Assembly (NCBI RefSeq): GCF_020497125.1
Contig: NC_059073.1
Coordinates: forward strand, 145,771,012 to 145,835,011
Reading direction: 5' to 3'
Length of the DNA: 64,000 bases
Source of the DNA: Mauremys mutica
Taxonomy: Eukaryota > Chordata > Testudines > Geoemydidae
Shown here piece after piece: positions 1 to 8,968 of the stretch; the stretch's first letter is position 1; each line of letters begins with the position of its first letter. The position numbers were made by a program, and so were the translations under genes. The notes beneath the pieces are model-generated. The model saw only the letters and a list, made by a program, of their open reading frames with translations. It made no database searches and had not been told where the DNA came from.

Positions 1-491
1 CATGCTGCACACTATCGCTCCGCGGCCTTGCCATTCATACCACGTCTTTCACGCTCGATTGTTAGGCAATCGCCAGCCCTCAGGCCACAAGGTGGTGTGG
101 GACAATGGATAACCAGATCCAAGTCCCGTCTATGCCCTGACACCAGTTGCCTTCCCTTAGCGTGACTGAGATGTAGCTAATTATGGAGCATGGTGGGAAC
201 AAAGCCTTTTCCCCACCCGTTAGAGTAAAATTTTAAAATCCTCAAGCCACAGCCTGGCCAGGGAAAAGGCCCTTAAACCTCCCACCCTCTTCAACTGGAA
301 TAGAGACGCCGCCTTCCCTCTGAGCGAGACCAGTTGCCAAGTTTTCTATCCAGGGAAGAACCACCTGCATGGCAAGGCCTTCTGGTGCCACCTGGACAAT
401 TAGACAAAAAGGTCTCTGGAGAAAATAGGGCAGGTCCTGCTTGTTCCACCTTCCCTTGTTCGTCCACTTATGCGGTGAGTAAAGCGGCTAA
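1..491. other. Unassigned flank left of DIRS element
   Basis: No CaMKII exon, RNA gene or confidently named repeat is visible here. The segment is presumably still CAMK2B intron, because the next 3' exon of that gene has not appeared by the left edge. Short open frames here run into the DIRS terminal repeat and have no recognisable domain. Confidence 0.5.
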
Positions 492-706
492 AAAGAACGG
501 TTACTCACCTGTAGTAACTGTTGTTCTTCGAGATGTGTTGCTCCAATCCATTCCAGTTAGGTGTGCGCGCCGCGCGTGCACGGCTTCTCCGGAACTTTTT
601 CCCTAGCAACCCTGGCGGGCCGGCTGGCGCCCCCTGGAGTGGCGCCGCCATGGCGCTAAATATATACCCCAGCCGGCCCGTCCGCTCCTCAGTTCCTTCT
701 TGCCGG
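492..706. repeat. DIRS left (3') inverted terminal repeat
   Basis: From about 515 to 706 this is the reverse complement of 6540-6718, with shared landmarks such as the GCGCGCCGCGCG tract, the CCCTAGCAACC segment, and the ATATATACCCC TATA-like stretch. The outermost ~25-35 bases are absent from the right repeat but recur, inverted, in the internal complementary region. That asymmetry between the two ends is typical of DIRS. Confidence 0.88.
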
Positions 707-727
707 CTACTCCGACAGTGGGGAAGG

Positions 728-840
728 AGGGCGGGTCTGGAATGGATTGGAGCAACACATCTCGAAGAACAACAGTTACTACAGGTGAGTAACCGTTCTT
801 TCTTCTTCGAGTGATTGCTCCAATGCATTCCAGTTAGGTG
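728..840. repeat. DIRS internal complementary region (ICR)
   Basis: Bases ~739-800 are the reverse complement of the left terminus (from about 493). Bases ~801-840 are the reverse complement of the right terminus (about 6680-6718). The two ends are therefore fused head to head in the ICR, which in the DIRS model templates circularisation before recombinase-mediated integration. Together with the left ITR it makes a ~310-bp near-palindrome at 492-808. Confidence 0.88.
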
Positions 841-855
841 ATTCCCAAGCCTTAC

Positions 856-1926
856 CTAGGCGGTGGGGTCGGAGTGAGACGTGGCGGAATGCAATACCGC
901 AGAGCCGAAGGCTGCATCGTCTCTAGACTGCTGCACCAACGCGTAGTGGGAGGCGAAGGTGTGGACCGAAGACCAGGTGGCCGCTCTGCAGATGTCCTGG
1001 ATGGGGACATGGCTCAGGAAGGCGGCTGACGAGGCGTGCGCCCTCGTAGAGTGAGCGGTGAGTCGGCATGGTGTCACGTGAGCCAGCTCGTAGCATGACC
1101 TGATGCATTGAGTCACCCAGGAGGAAATGCGCTGGGTAGAGACCGGTTCGCCCTTCATGCGATCAGCGACTGCGATGAAGAGTTGCGTGGAACGCCGAAA
1201 GGACCTTGTCCGGTCGATGTAAAACGCCAGCGCCCGACGGACGTCGAGAGTGTGGAGCTGTTGCTCCCGGGGCGAAGCATGGGGCTTCGGAAAGAAAACC
1301 GGGAGAAAGACGTCCTGATTAAGGTGGAAGGCCGAGACCACCTTTGGTAGGAAGGCCGGGTGAGGACGAAGCTGCACCTTATCAGCGTGAAAGACGGTGT
1401 AGGGGGGGCCCACCGTCAACGCTCGGAGCTCCGAGACTCTCCTTGCCGATGTTATGGCAACCAGGAAGGCCGTTTTATAGGAGAGGTAGAGGAGAGAACA
1501 CGTGGCCATAGGCTCGAACGGCGGACACATGAGCCTGGCCAGGACGAGGTTCAAGTCCCAGGTCGGGGCAGGGCGACGTACTGGCGGGTACAAGCGGTCG
1601 AGGCCCTTCAGGAAGCGGGAGACCATCGGATTGGAAAAGATGGTTCGACCCTCGACCGACGGACGAAAGGCGGACAGTGATGCGAGGTGGACCCGCAAGG
1701 AGGAAACCGCCAGACCCTGTTCCTTAAGGTACCACAGGTAATCTAGGATGGTAGGGACCGGTACCACGAATGGGTTGAGCCCTTGCTGGTCACACCAGAG
1801 CGCGAACCTCTTCCATTTTGCCATGTAGGTGGTACGAGTGGAAGGCTTTCTGCTTTCAAGCAGGACTTGCTGCACCGCCGCCGAACAGCCCCTCTCTGCG
1901 TGGGTCAACCACGCAGGTACCAGGCT
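856..1926 (-). CDS. DIRS tyrosine recombinase (YR) frame
   Basis: About 356 residues of lambda-integrase-type recombinase, needed to insert the circular DIRS cDNA. The N-terminal part (TTYMAKWKRF..., near 1840) resembles the SAM-like core-binding domain. The catalytic domain shows the first Arg in SARRVSE (about 1441), the H-x-x-R box as HSTR (His about 1051, Arg about 1042) and a candidate nucleophilic Tyr in SHYALV (about 943). The frame stays open upstream to 3744, but that part is the shadow of RT. It starts only ~20 nt before the RT ORF ends, in a different frame, and the first in-frame Met is near 1824. Translation therefore needs reinitiation, frameshift or splicing (undetermined). No internal stop is present. 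Confidence 0.85.
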   Translation of the reverse strand, partial: SLVPAWLTHAERGCSAAVQQVLLESRKPSTRTTYMAKWKRFALWCDQQGLNPFVVPVPTILDYLWYLKEQGLAVSSLRVHLASLSAFRPSVEGRTIFSNPMVSRFLKGLDRLYPPVRRPAPTWDLNLVLARLMCPPFEPMATCSLLYLSYKTAFLVAITSARRVSELRALTVGPPYTVFHADKVQLRPHPAFLPKVVSAFHLNQDVFLPVFFPKPHASPREQQLHTLDVRRALAFYIDRTRSFRRSTQLFIAVADRMKGEPVSTQRISSWVTQCIRSCYELAHVTPCRLTAHSTRAHASSAAFLSHVPIQDICRAATWSSVHTFASHYALVQQSRDDAAFGSAVLHSATSHSDPTA

Positions 1927-3749
1927 GTAAGATGGAGGGACTGCAGGTTCGGATGGTGGAGTTTGCCGAAGTCCTGCGTGATGAGGTCCGGCCACAACGG
2001 GAGGGTGATGGGCTCCCGAACGGAGAGCTCGAGCAGCAGGGTGTACCAATGCTGCCTCGGCCAGGCTGGAGCCACGAGTATCATGGTGGCTCGATCCCTC
2101 CGAAGCTTCTGGAGCACTCTGTGCACGAGTGGAAACGGAGGGAAGGCATAGAGGAGGTGAGTCTGCCACGGATACAGGAAAACGTCCGACAGGGAGCCCG
2201 GCGAGTGCCCCCGGAACGAGCAGAACTGGAGACACTTCCTGTTCGCCTTGGAGGCGAAGAGGTCGACCCGGGGAAACCCCCACCTCTGGAAGATTGTGTG
2301 AGCAACGTCGGGACGGAGGGACCACTCGTGGGAGAGAAACGACCTGCTGAGATGGTCGGCCAGCGTGTTCTGCACTCCCGGAAGAAAGGACGCTTCCAGG
2401 TGAATGGAGTGGGCCACACAGAATTCCCACAGGAGGATCGCTTCCCTGCAGAGGGGTGACGAGCGGGCTCCGCCCTGCTTGTTCACGTAGAACATTGCTG
2501 TTGTGTTGTCCGTGAATACTGTCACACAGCGGCCTTGCAGCTTGGTCCGAAAGGTGTGACATGCAAAACGGATTGCTCGGAGCTCGCGGACATTGATGTG
2601 GAGTGTGAGCTCGCTTGCTGACCAGAGGCCTTGAGTGTGGAGGTCTCCCAGGTGAGCCCCCCATCCGAGCGCAGAGGCGTCCGTGGTCAGCGTTGCCGAT
2701 GGCCGGGGAGGGTGGAACGGGACTCCGGTGCACACGACCTCCGGGTCGAGCCACCAGCGGAGGGAGTCGAGAGCCGTCCTGTTGACTGTGACCACCATGT
2801 CGATGGCGTCGCGATGCGGGCGGTACACCGTCGCGAGCCAGGACTGAAACGGACGAAGGTGAAGTCGTGCGTACGCGGTGACGTATGTACACGATGCCAT
2901 GTGGCCCAGGAGGCGGAGGCATGACCGCACCGTCGTGGTCGGGAAATTGACGAGGTCTCGGATGATGGAGACCATCGTCTGGTGTCGAGCGCGAGGGAGA
3001 CAGGCTCTGGCCATCGTGGAGTCGAGGACCGCCCCAATGAATTCGACTCGCTGCGTCGGAATCAAAGTTGACTTGTCGGTGTTGACAAGAAGACCGAGGC
3101 GCCGGAAGAGAGCCAGGACCTCTATTATCTGAGTCTCCACGAGCTGCCTGGACAGACCGTGAATCAGCCAGTCGTCCAGGTACGGGTATACGTGTATCTG
3201 GTTCCGTCTCAGTGCTGCGGCGACGACCGCCATGCATTTGGTGAATACTCTGGGGGCGGTCGAAAGGCCGAATGGCAACACGGCGAATTGGTAGTGGGCG
3301 TCGTTGGCCACAAACCGAAGGTAGCGCCGATGAGGGGGGTAGATAGCGACATGGAAGTAGGCATCCTTCATGTCGAGGGCCGCAAACCAGTCTCCCGGAT
3401 CCAGGGAGGGAATGATGGTCCCCAAGGTGACCATGCGGAACTTGGGCTTGAGTAGGTATCTGTTCAGCCCGCGAAGGTCCAGGATAGGACGTAGCCCGCC
3501 TTTTGCCTTGGGGATGAGGAAATACCTGGAGTAAAATCCCCTGCCCCGCCTGGAGGGAGGCACCTCCTCTATGGCACCCACGCTCAACAGAGTCTGGACC
3601 TCTTGTAGGAGGACTTGCTCGTGAGAGGGGTCCCTGAAGAGGGACAGGGAAGGTGGGTGGGAAGGAGGGGGCGAAACAAACTGAAGACGGTATCCCGAGT
3701 GGACCGTGCTGAGCACCCAGCCGTCCGACGTTACTCGGGACCACTCCAA
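1905..3749 (-). CDS. DIRS reverse transcriptase / RNase H / methyltransferase-like polyprotein
   Basis: 614-residue open frame. RT: LDMKDAY at residues 125-131 supplies the first Asp, the PFGLSTAP box is at 159-166, and the YLDD catalytic motif is at 190-193. RNase H: TTDAS (Asp 357), REL (Glu 389), TDN (Asp 414) and LADHLSR (Asp 465) give the expected D-E-D-D set. The C-terminal third (DLFAS 496-500, YAFPPF 534-539, LVAPAWP 558-564) matches the region described as a DAM-like methyltransferase in DIRS elements; whether it is active is unknown. The ORF copies element RNA into cDNA. The chosen Met at 3749 is the first in frame, 234 nt after the Gag stop. Apparently intact. Confidence 0.9.
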   Translation of the reverse strand: MEWSRVTSDGWVLSTVHSGYRLQFVSPPPSHPPSLSLFRDPSHEQVLLQEVQTLLSVGAIEEVPPSRRGRGFYSRYFLIPKAKGGLRPILDLRGLNRYLLKPKFRMVTLGTIIPSLDPGDWFAALDMKDAYFHVAIYPPHRRYLRFVANDAHYQFAVLPFGLSTAPRVFTKCMAVVAAALRRNQIHVYPYLDDWLIHGLSRQLVETQIIEVLALFRRLGLLVNTDKSTLIPTQRVEFIGAVLDSTMARACLPRARHQTMVSIIRDLVNFPTTTVRSCLRLLGHMASCTYVTAYARLHLRPFQSWLATVYRPHRDAIDMVVTVNRTALDSLRWWLDPEVVCTGVPFHPPRPSATLTTDASALGWGAHLGDLHTQGLWSASELTLHINVRELRAIRFACHTFRTKLQGRCVTVFTDNTTAMFYVNKQGGARSSPLCREAILLWEFCVAHSIHLEASFLPGVQNTLADHLSRSFLSHEWSLRPDVAHTIFQRWGFPRVDLFASKANRKCLQFCSFRGHSPGSLSDVFLYPWQTHLLYAFPPFPLVHRVLQKLRRDRATMILVAPAWPRQHWYTLLLELSVREPITLPLWPDLITQDFGKLHHPNLQSLHLTAWYLRG

Positions 3750-3828
3750 GAAAAAACGGGAGAGGCGGTTGTGAAATAAACGAGGAGGATCCGTAGGGGA
3801 GAGTGATGTGCAGCCCTCGTGCGTCCCA

Positions 3829-4095
3829 TCAAAAGGGTTGCTTCGCCGCCTGTGGGGCTTTGGAAGCGGCCTGGCCCCGGTTTCGGCGGTTGCCCGACGG
3901 GCGACGGCGATTTTGGGCCGGTCGCCGAGCCGGGTAGGGTCGGTACCGCGACTGATAGCGGGAGGGCTGCGGGCGGAAAGGTCTACGCTGCGTAACCGGC
4001 GTATGCATCCCGAGTGTCCGGATCGCCACCCCGGCCGTCCTTGAGCGACTGGATCCGCGAATCCGTCTTCTCCGAAAACAACCCCTTGGTGTCAA
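3829..4095 (-). CDS. Overlapping frame carrying a probable Gag C-terminal tail
   Basis: An 88-residue frame overlaps the end of the Gag ORF in another phase. After the point where Gag terminates it reads a basic, Arg/Pro/Gln-rich tail (starting QRRPFRPQP and ending KQPF) of the composition expected for a nucleic-acid-binding Gag terminus. Either a one-base indel truncated Gag in this copy or a frameshift joins the frames. I cannot decide between these from one sequence. Confidence refers to it being coding in the ancestor. Confidence 0.45.
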   Translation of the reverse strand: MTPRGCFRRRRIRGSSRSRTAGVAIRTLGMHTPVTQRRPFRPQPSRYQSRYRPYPARRPAQNRRRPSGNRRNRGQAASKAPQAAKQPF

Positions 4096-6352
4096 AGGGC
4101 AAATCCTGGAGAGTAAACTGGACTTCTGGAGGCAGGGTGGAAGATTGGAGCCAGGCGATGCGCCGCATCGTGACCCCTGTTGCTAAGGTCCGTGCCCCTG
4201 AGTCCGCCGCGTCGAGGCCGGCTGTAATGGAGGAGCGAGAGGACCGCCTCCCTTCCTCCAACATTGTGGTGAAGTCCTGGCGGGATGTTGACGGCAGGAG
4301 GTCAGTGAACTTGGCCAGGGACGTGAGTATGTCGAACACGTATCTGGCCAGGAGGACCTGTTGGTTACCGATTCTCATCTGCAGGCCCCCTGCAGAATAG
4401 ACCTTTCGGCCGAGAAGGTCCATGCGCCGTGCCTCTTTCGCCTTTGGGGCAGCGGCCGGCTGGCCGTTACGCTCCCTATCATTAACGGACTGTACCACCA
4501 GGGAGTCCGGAGTTGGATGCACGTACAAGTACTCATAGCCCGAGGGAGGGACTGAGTACTTCCTTTCCACTCCCCTGGCTGTGGGAGGCACGGAAGCGGG
4601 CGTTTGCCAAATGGTGGTGGCGTTTCGTTGGACCGTGCGCACAAAAGGTAACGCAACCCGGAGTGGCACGTCTGACCCCACCACGTTTGTGATGGGGTCC
4701 TCGTCCTCTTTTACCTCCTCTATAGGGAGGTCCATAGCCGTCGCCACACGGCGGAGTAAGTCTTGATGCGCCTTCGCATCAACGGGGGGCGGCTCCCTTG
4801 ATGCCGCACCGGCCACCGCCTCATCGGGAGAGGATGAGGAGGATAACTCCTGAACGACCTCAGCCGAAGAGGGGTCCACTGCGTGGTGGGCTGGGGGTTC
4901 GGAGGGGCACTCTGGCACCACCGGAACGGCTGGCGGTGGGGATGGCGGTGGTCGAGATATCGACGCCTCTGGGACTCTGCGGTGGGCCCCTGGAGGCCTC
5001 GGCGGAGCAGGCATAGCGTCCGACTCATATTGTGCCCATGGGACCCAAAAACCCCACTGCTGAGCCCCGCTAGGCTGGGCTGGTGGCGTTGGAGGCGGGA
5101 GCCCATAGGCTTCTGCGCCGGAGGCGATCGACTCAGGGCGGGAAGGCCAAGGAGGTGCCAAAGAGGGTCCAGGGCACACTGCCGGGGGATGCTCTTCCCC
5201 TCGGCGCTGGGAAGGCGACCTCGCTCGACGGTCTTCATGGTGCCGGGAGCTCGACCGGTGCCGGGAGCTCGACCGGTGCCGGGAGCTGCGCCGGTGCCGG
5301 GGGCTGGTCCGGTGCCGGGAGCTCGACCGGGAGTAAGATCTCCGATGCCGAGACCGACCATGGTCACCGCGGTGCCGGGAGCTCGACCGGTGTCGGGAGC
5401 TCGACCGAGAGTGCGAACTGCGACGCCTGGAGCGACCGCGGGAGTCTCGGTGCCGGGAACGGTGCCGGGACTGAGACCGGCGGTGCCTAGCTGGTGGCGA
5501 CCTCGATCTGGTGCGGCGTCGGGAGTGCGACCGGTACCGTGAAACGGAGCGGTACCGGGACTTCGACCGACGAGGAGACTGCGATCGGTGCCGCGATGGG
5601 GTGCGGTGCCGGGAGCGCGATCGGCGGGACGGCAAGCTGTCGACGGTGCGGGAGCGAGACCGTGACCGTGACCGACGTCCACGCCTTGATTCCATGGAGG
5701 GTGGTCGGACCATTGCCGCCGGTTTTCCTCTGGAGACGACAGCCCGCGCCGGCGGTGCCGGGGGCCGGAGGCCTGGAGCCTCTATGAGCTGTATCAGCTC
5801 TCGCGCAGAGGCGAACGTCTCCGGCGTCGACGGCCGCCGAGGCTCGACCACGGACGGCACCGGGGAGCGAGGCGGCGCCGGACTCGACGGCCCTTGCGGC
5901 GCCGGAGTCACAGGTGCAATGCACTGTTTGTGCAGAGGCACCACAGGGGCTGCAGGCTGCGGAGTCGCCTTGGCGGAGTCCTGCACGCGCGCCTGAGCCA
6001 AAGCCTTCACCAGTCTTTGTTTCCTGGCGGGCGAGAGCGAGCGGTGCCGAGTCTTCGCAGCCGCTTTCTTCGCCGGCGGTGCCGCAGTCGGTGCCGGCGG
6101 TGTGTCCTGCACGGGAGGAGGCCGCGGAGGCGGCGCGGGCGGTGCCGGCGGTTGGAGGGACTCCTCCATGAGGATCTGTTTTAAGCGGCTATCTCGATCC
6201 TTGCGGGTCCGCGGCTTGAATTTCAAACAGATCTGGCACTTGTCAGTTCGGTGCCCTTCGCCTAAGCAGCGGAGACACGCGTCGTGCGGGTCTCCTACGG
6301 GCATCGGTTTCTGGCACCCCGTGCAGGGCTTAAAGCCCGGCGCTTTGGGCAT
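3983..6352 (-). CDS. DIRS Gag-like protein with N-terminal zinc-finger cluster and SR-rich domain
   Basis: 789-residue open frame, first ORF of the element. Residues 10-42 hold a Cys/His cluster (C10, C13, H23, C26, C29, H34, C39, C42) suggesting zinc binding. Residues ~60-220 are Pro/Ala-rich. Residues ~220-390 are a striking Arg-Ser/Arg-His repeat domain (units like SRHRSS). The C-terminal ~250 residues are more globular. As in other DIRS elements it is presumed to package RNA. The SR domain resembles those of splicing factors and could target nuclear speckles (inference). The frame stops after YAGYAA at 3983, while a basic Pro/Arg-rich tail continues in the next frame; see the separate entry. 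Confidence 0.85.
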   Translation of the reverse strand: MPKAPGFKPCTGCQKPMPVGDPHDACLRCLGEGHRTDKCQICLKFKPRTRKDRDSRLKQILMEESLQPPAPPAPPPRPPPVQDTPPAPTAAPPAKKAAAKTRHRSLSPARKQRLVKALAQARVQDSAKATPQPAAPVVPLHKQCIAPVTPAPQGPSSPAPPRSPVPSVVEPRRPSTPETFASARELIQLIEAPGLRPPAPPARAVVSRGKPAAMVRPPSMESRRGRRSRSRSRSRTVDSLPSRRSRSRHRTPSRHRSQSPRRSKSRYRSVSRYRSHSRRRTRSRSPPARHRRSQSRHRSRHRDSRGRSRRRSSHSRSSSRHRSSSRHRGDHGRSRHRRSYSRSSSRHRTSPRHRRSSRHRSSSRHRSSSRHHEDRRARSPSQRRGEEHPPAVCPGPSLAPPWPSRPESIASGAEAYGLPPPTPPAQPSGAQQWGFWVPWAQYESDAMPAPPRPPGAHRRVPEASISRPPPSPPPAVPVVPECPSEPPAHHAVDPSSAEVVQELSSSSSPDEAVAGAASREPPPVDAKAHQDLLRRVATAMDLPIEEVKEDEDPITNVVGSDVPLRVALPFVRTVQRNATTIWQTPASVPPTARGVERKYSVPPSGYEYLYVHPTPDSLVVQSVNDRERNGQPAAAPKAKEARRMDLLGRKVYSAGGLQMRIGNQQVLLARYVFDILTSLAKFTDLLPSTSRQDFTTMLEEGRRSSRSSITAGLDAADSGARTLATGVTMRRIAWLQSSTLPPEVQFTLQDLPFDTKGLFSEKTDSRIQSLKDGRGGDPDTRDAYAGYAA

Positions 6353-6539
6353 GAGCCCGCACCGGCTAAGGCAAAAAAAGGGGGAACCCCCCCTTTTTAG
6401 CCTATCTAACCAACACTAACTATGCTAACTTAACAACTATAACTAACTATGCTAACTATGTACAACAATGAACTAGAGAAAGCTAGGGACGTGAAGAGCT
6501 AACAAGCACTCCACAGTTCCAACTGCCGTCACGGGCGGT

Positions 6540-6718
6540 AAGAAGGAACTGAGGAGCGGACGGGCCGGCTGGGGTATATATTTAGCGCCATGGCGGCGCC
6601 ACTCCAGGGGGCGCCAGCCGGCCCGCCGGGGTTGCTAGGGAAAAAGTTCCGGAGAAGCCGTGCACGCGCGGCGCGCACACCTAACTGGAATGCATGGGAG
6701 CAATCACTCGAAGAAGAA
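6540..6718. repeat. DIRS right (5') inverted terminal repeat
   Basis: Reverse complement of the inner part of 492-706. Read on the minus strand it is the element's 5' end and would serve as promoter and leader. It ends in a GAAGAAGAA stretch at about 6718, which is where the match to the internal complementary region stops. Confidence 0.88.
6574..6583 (-). promoter_or_regulatory. TATA-like box in DIRS 5' terminal repeat
   Basis: On the minus strand the 5' terminal repeat reads TAAATATATACCC about 220 nt upstream of the Gag start. The spacing fits a start site in the following CTCCTCAGTTCC segment. The same box, inverted, is in the left repeat. Inferred from sequence only. Confidence 0.4.
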
Positions 6719-8920
6719 GGTTGCCTGCCTGCTCATTTTTCTCAGAATAATTTCTGCAATGCACAAAGGGGAACAAAACCGAGTGTGTGCTCCCTGTTGT
6801 TTCCATGTGATGTAGAAAGCAAGCCCGTCTGCCCTGGAGTCTCTGCGGCGCCCGGCGCCCTGGCCGGATTGCGACAGCACAAATCAGAGCAGAGTGACGC
6901 TCAGTGAACTAAGGGGGGTTTCGCGCTGTTCAGCCTCTTTACGTCAGGTTTGTTAGTGTCTGTTTAACTCAAGCCATCCAGAAGCACCTGAGAGAAAGCA
7001 GGACTCTGTTGCAAATTCAAACAGATCCTACAGTTCCATCCTGCATCGGCTCATAATCCCCCTGGCTAGGACCTCCAGTGCGGCTTCCGCCAACCCCAGC
7101 ACAGCTTAGTTCTAAGATGGAAAAAAGCAGCTTTTGGGACACAAGAATCCTGCCCCCCCCCCCCACAGCCTTTTTTATCCATCCCAGAGAACCAAACTGA
7201 GGGCACAGACCCAGCCGTTGCAGGGCCCCTTTAAGAGACAAGCTCCTTAAAACCCAACTCCTTTCGGCCGCTGGGTGACTGGTGTGTGTGTGTAGCCCAG
7301 ACGCTGGGGCCAGGCCCTGCTCTTTTTGTATTCCCCAGGCGGGGCAAAGGGAGCAGAGGTCCAGCAGGTACTGCTCGGGACGTACCAGTCCCTGGTGGGC
7401 ACACAGCTGCCAGGGCCTTGATATACCGCCCGCCCTGGGGACACGCCAGCAGCTATGGCAGCATCCTGCTCTCCTGGCGTCGACACTGATTAGGAGTCAC
7501 TTCCCCGAAGTCAATGGGGCTGGGGTGGGGGCAGGACGATGGCGGAGGAAGCAGGCTATGGTCCACGGGGGGTTCCCTGGAGCAGGCTACACAGCGCTCT
7601 CGGCTTGGGATCAGTCACTGGCCCTACAGACCGGGGTAAGGGACCCATCAGGCTATTTACAGAAGCTGCACAGGCAGGTGGAAAGTCCAGTCAAGGGGAC
7701 ACTGAGGCGGACACAGCGCAGGGGCAATGGCTTAGCTCCTAAGGGCCCGATCCTGCACACACCCTCCGCCACAAATGCACTCCTCGGCGAGGCAGCTGGG
7801 CCAAGCGGGCAGGAGGGGCCAGAAGGCAGGGAATTGCAAACTGTGAATCTGTCCCTACTGCAGCCGAACCTATTCCCCGCCCGGCTCTGCCTGTGCCCCC
7901 CGCCCCGGGGAGTGGGGATGGCCAGATGCACCGAGGGAATGAGTTGAAAGTCGGGGATGGAAAGGGACGATCAATCCCTGCAGCGGAGAATGGGTGAGGA
8001 CGAGATGCAGGCTGGGGAGGAGGTGGGGGCTGTGTGAGAGCAATGGATGAACGTGGCATGGAGAGAGTTTGTCAGTCCTCAGCCAGTCTCAGCTCTGGGG
8101 CTGTCTGCTCACTTGCCTCTCTGTGGCTGCGTTTGGAGCCAGCTCAGGATCTCTGCTCTTGGACTGACTCCTCTGGGGTCAGAGCAGAGACTCCCCACAC
8201 CCTGCCCAACCCCAAGCAAGTGCCCCACTTCCAGCTGGCTGCCCGTTGGGCCAGCGAACTCCCCCACCCCCGGATGGCCAGGGTGAGGAGCACGCGGAGC
8301 GGCATGCACAGCATATGCCCTCCGAGAGGCAGCCAGTGCATGCTCCAAGCACGGAGCCCACTGCCCCCAGGGGGTTCTGAACCCCAAGCCACTAAGGCTG
8401 GAGCAGAATGGGTGGCAGAGCCCCCGGCTGGCATCTTCCCACCGACTTCAGGGGCGTTTGCGCCTGATTGGTAACAGTGCGGATGAGGAGGGGCGGCCCC
8501 TGGGGCGGGGGGTGATCACTCGCTGTTAGCAGCAATTCCACAGGAGACCTGGTGGGAGCGAACAGCACAACTCCCACAAACTGCACTGGTGGCAAGGTTC
8601 CCCCCGCTCCAAGAGTCCCAGTGTATATCCAGGGTCTACCCTCCAGCCTGCTCGCCCACTGACCGCGCTCCGTCCCCGTGAGCTCTGCAAGGAGGCCGAT
8701 GCCCAGCAGAAGCGTCTGATGGGCCAATCGGTTCCCCTGGACAGCTCCCTAAGGGGCACCCAGCTCCTGTTCTCTTACGCTCCAGAGAAAGACCGGAGCG
8801 CACTAAGGAGGAAAAGCCTGAGCCCGGGCTCTGTCCCCAGAGGTGAGAGCACACAGCTGTGTCAGAACCTATCCAAGATCGCAACTGGGCCAAGGGCGAA
8901 GGAAAGACAGGCAGCAGTAC
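6719..8920 (-). other. CAMK2B: CAMK2B intron, 3' of exon 16 (partial)
   Basis: No exon matching the next CaMKII segment (the ESSDSANTTIEDED exon) or the association domain is visible here or further left, so they lie outside the window. The stretch contains a poly-C run near 7144-7162 and a short TG tract near 7283-7293. I recognise no named repeat. GC-rich open frames here overlap on both strands and lack domains. Confidence 0.6.
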
Positions 8921-8965
8921 CTTAATGCCGTCCACGGGGTTATGGATAACGGTGGTTTGAGGCTC
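8921..8965 (-). CDS. CAMK2B: CAMK2B exon 16 (variable linker, EPQTTVIHN exon)
   Basis: A 45-bp, phase-0, symmetrical exon encoding 15 residues from EPQTT to DGIK. The acceptor is CCGTAG and the donor GTACTG. It belongs to the linker between the calmodulin-binding segment and the hub (association) domain. CaMKII beta has this peptide; gamma has a similar but different version. Because the length is a multiple of three it can be skipped without frameshift, as expected for a cassette exon. The wording VIHNPVDGIK fits beta best. Confidence 0.93.
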
Positions 8966-8968
8966 CTA

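Larger units (their letters stand above)
492..6718 (-). mobile_element. Full-length DIRS-type tyrosine-recombinase retrotransposon
   Basis: The element reads on the minus strand: 5' terminal repeat (6540-6718), Gag-like ORF, RT/RNase H ORF, tyrosine recombinase frame, internal complementary region (728-840), 3' inverted terminal repeat (492-706). This is the DIRS architecture: no integrase or protease, a tyrosine recombinase instead, inverted rather than direct terminal repeats, and an internal region complementary to both outer ends. The boundaries come from where the internal region stops matching the two termini. I see no convincing target-site duplication, as expected for recombinase-mediated insertion. 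All three long frames are open, so this is a young or possibly mobile copy (inference). It lies in the same orientation as CAMK2B, inside or 3' of its intron. Confidence 0.92.

Noticed and set aside
1927..3744. Upstream two-thirds of the 962-residue frame as recombinase coding sequence
   Set aside because: This part is read out of frame with the RT/RNase H ORF and contains no recombinase motif. Only about 856-1926 is the YR domain.
838..6419. Plus-strand frames across the DIRS element (for example 1818-2459, 4883-5542)
   Set aside because: They are antisense shadows of the Gag, RT and YR frames, whose motifs are unambiguous on the minus strand.
1..8920. Remaining 3' exons of CAMK2B (ESSDSANTTIEDED and association domain)
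   Set aside because: I looked for these on the minus strand and found none; they must lie left of the window.
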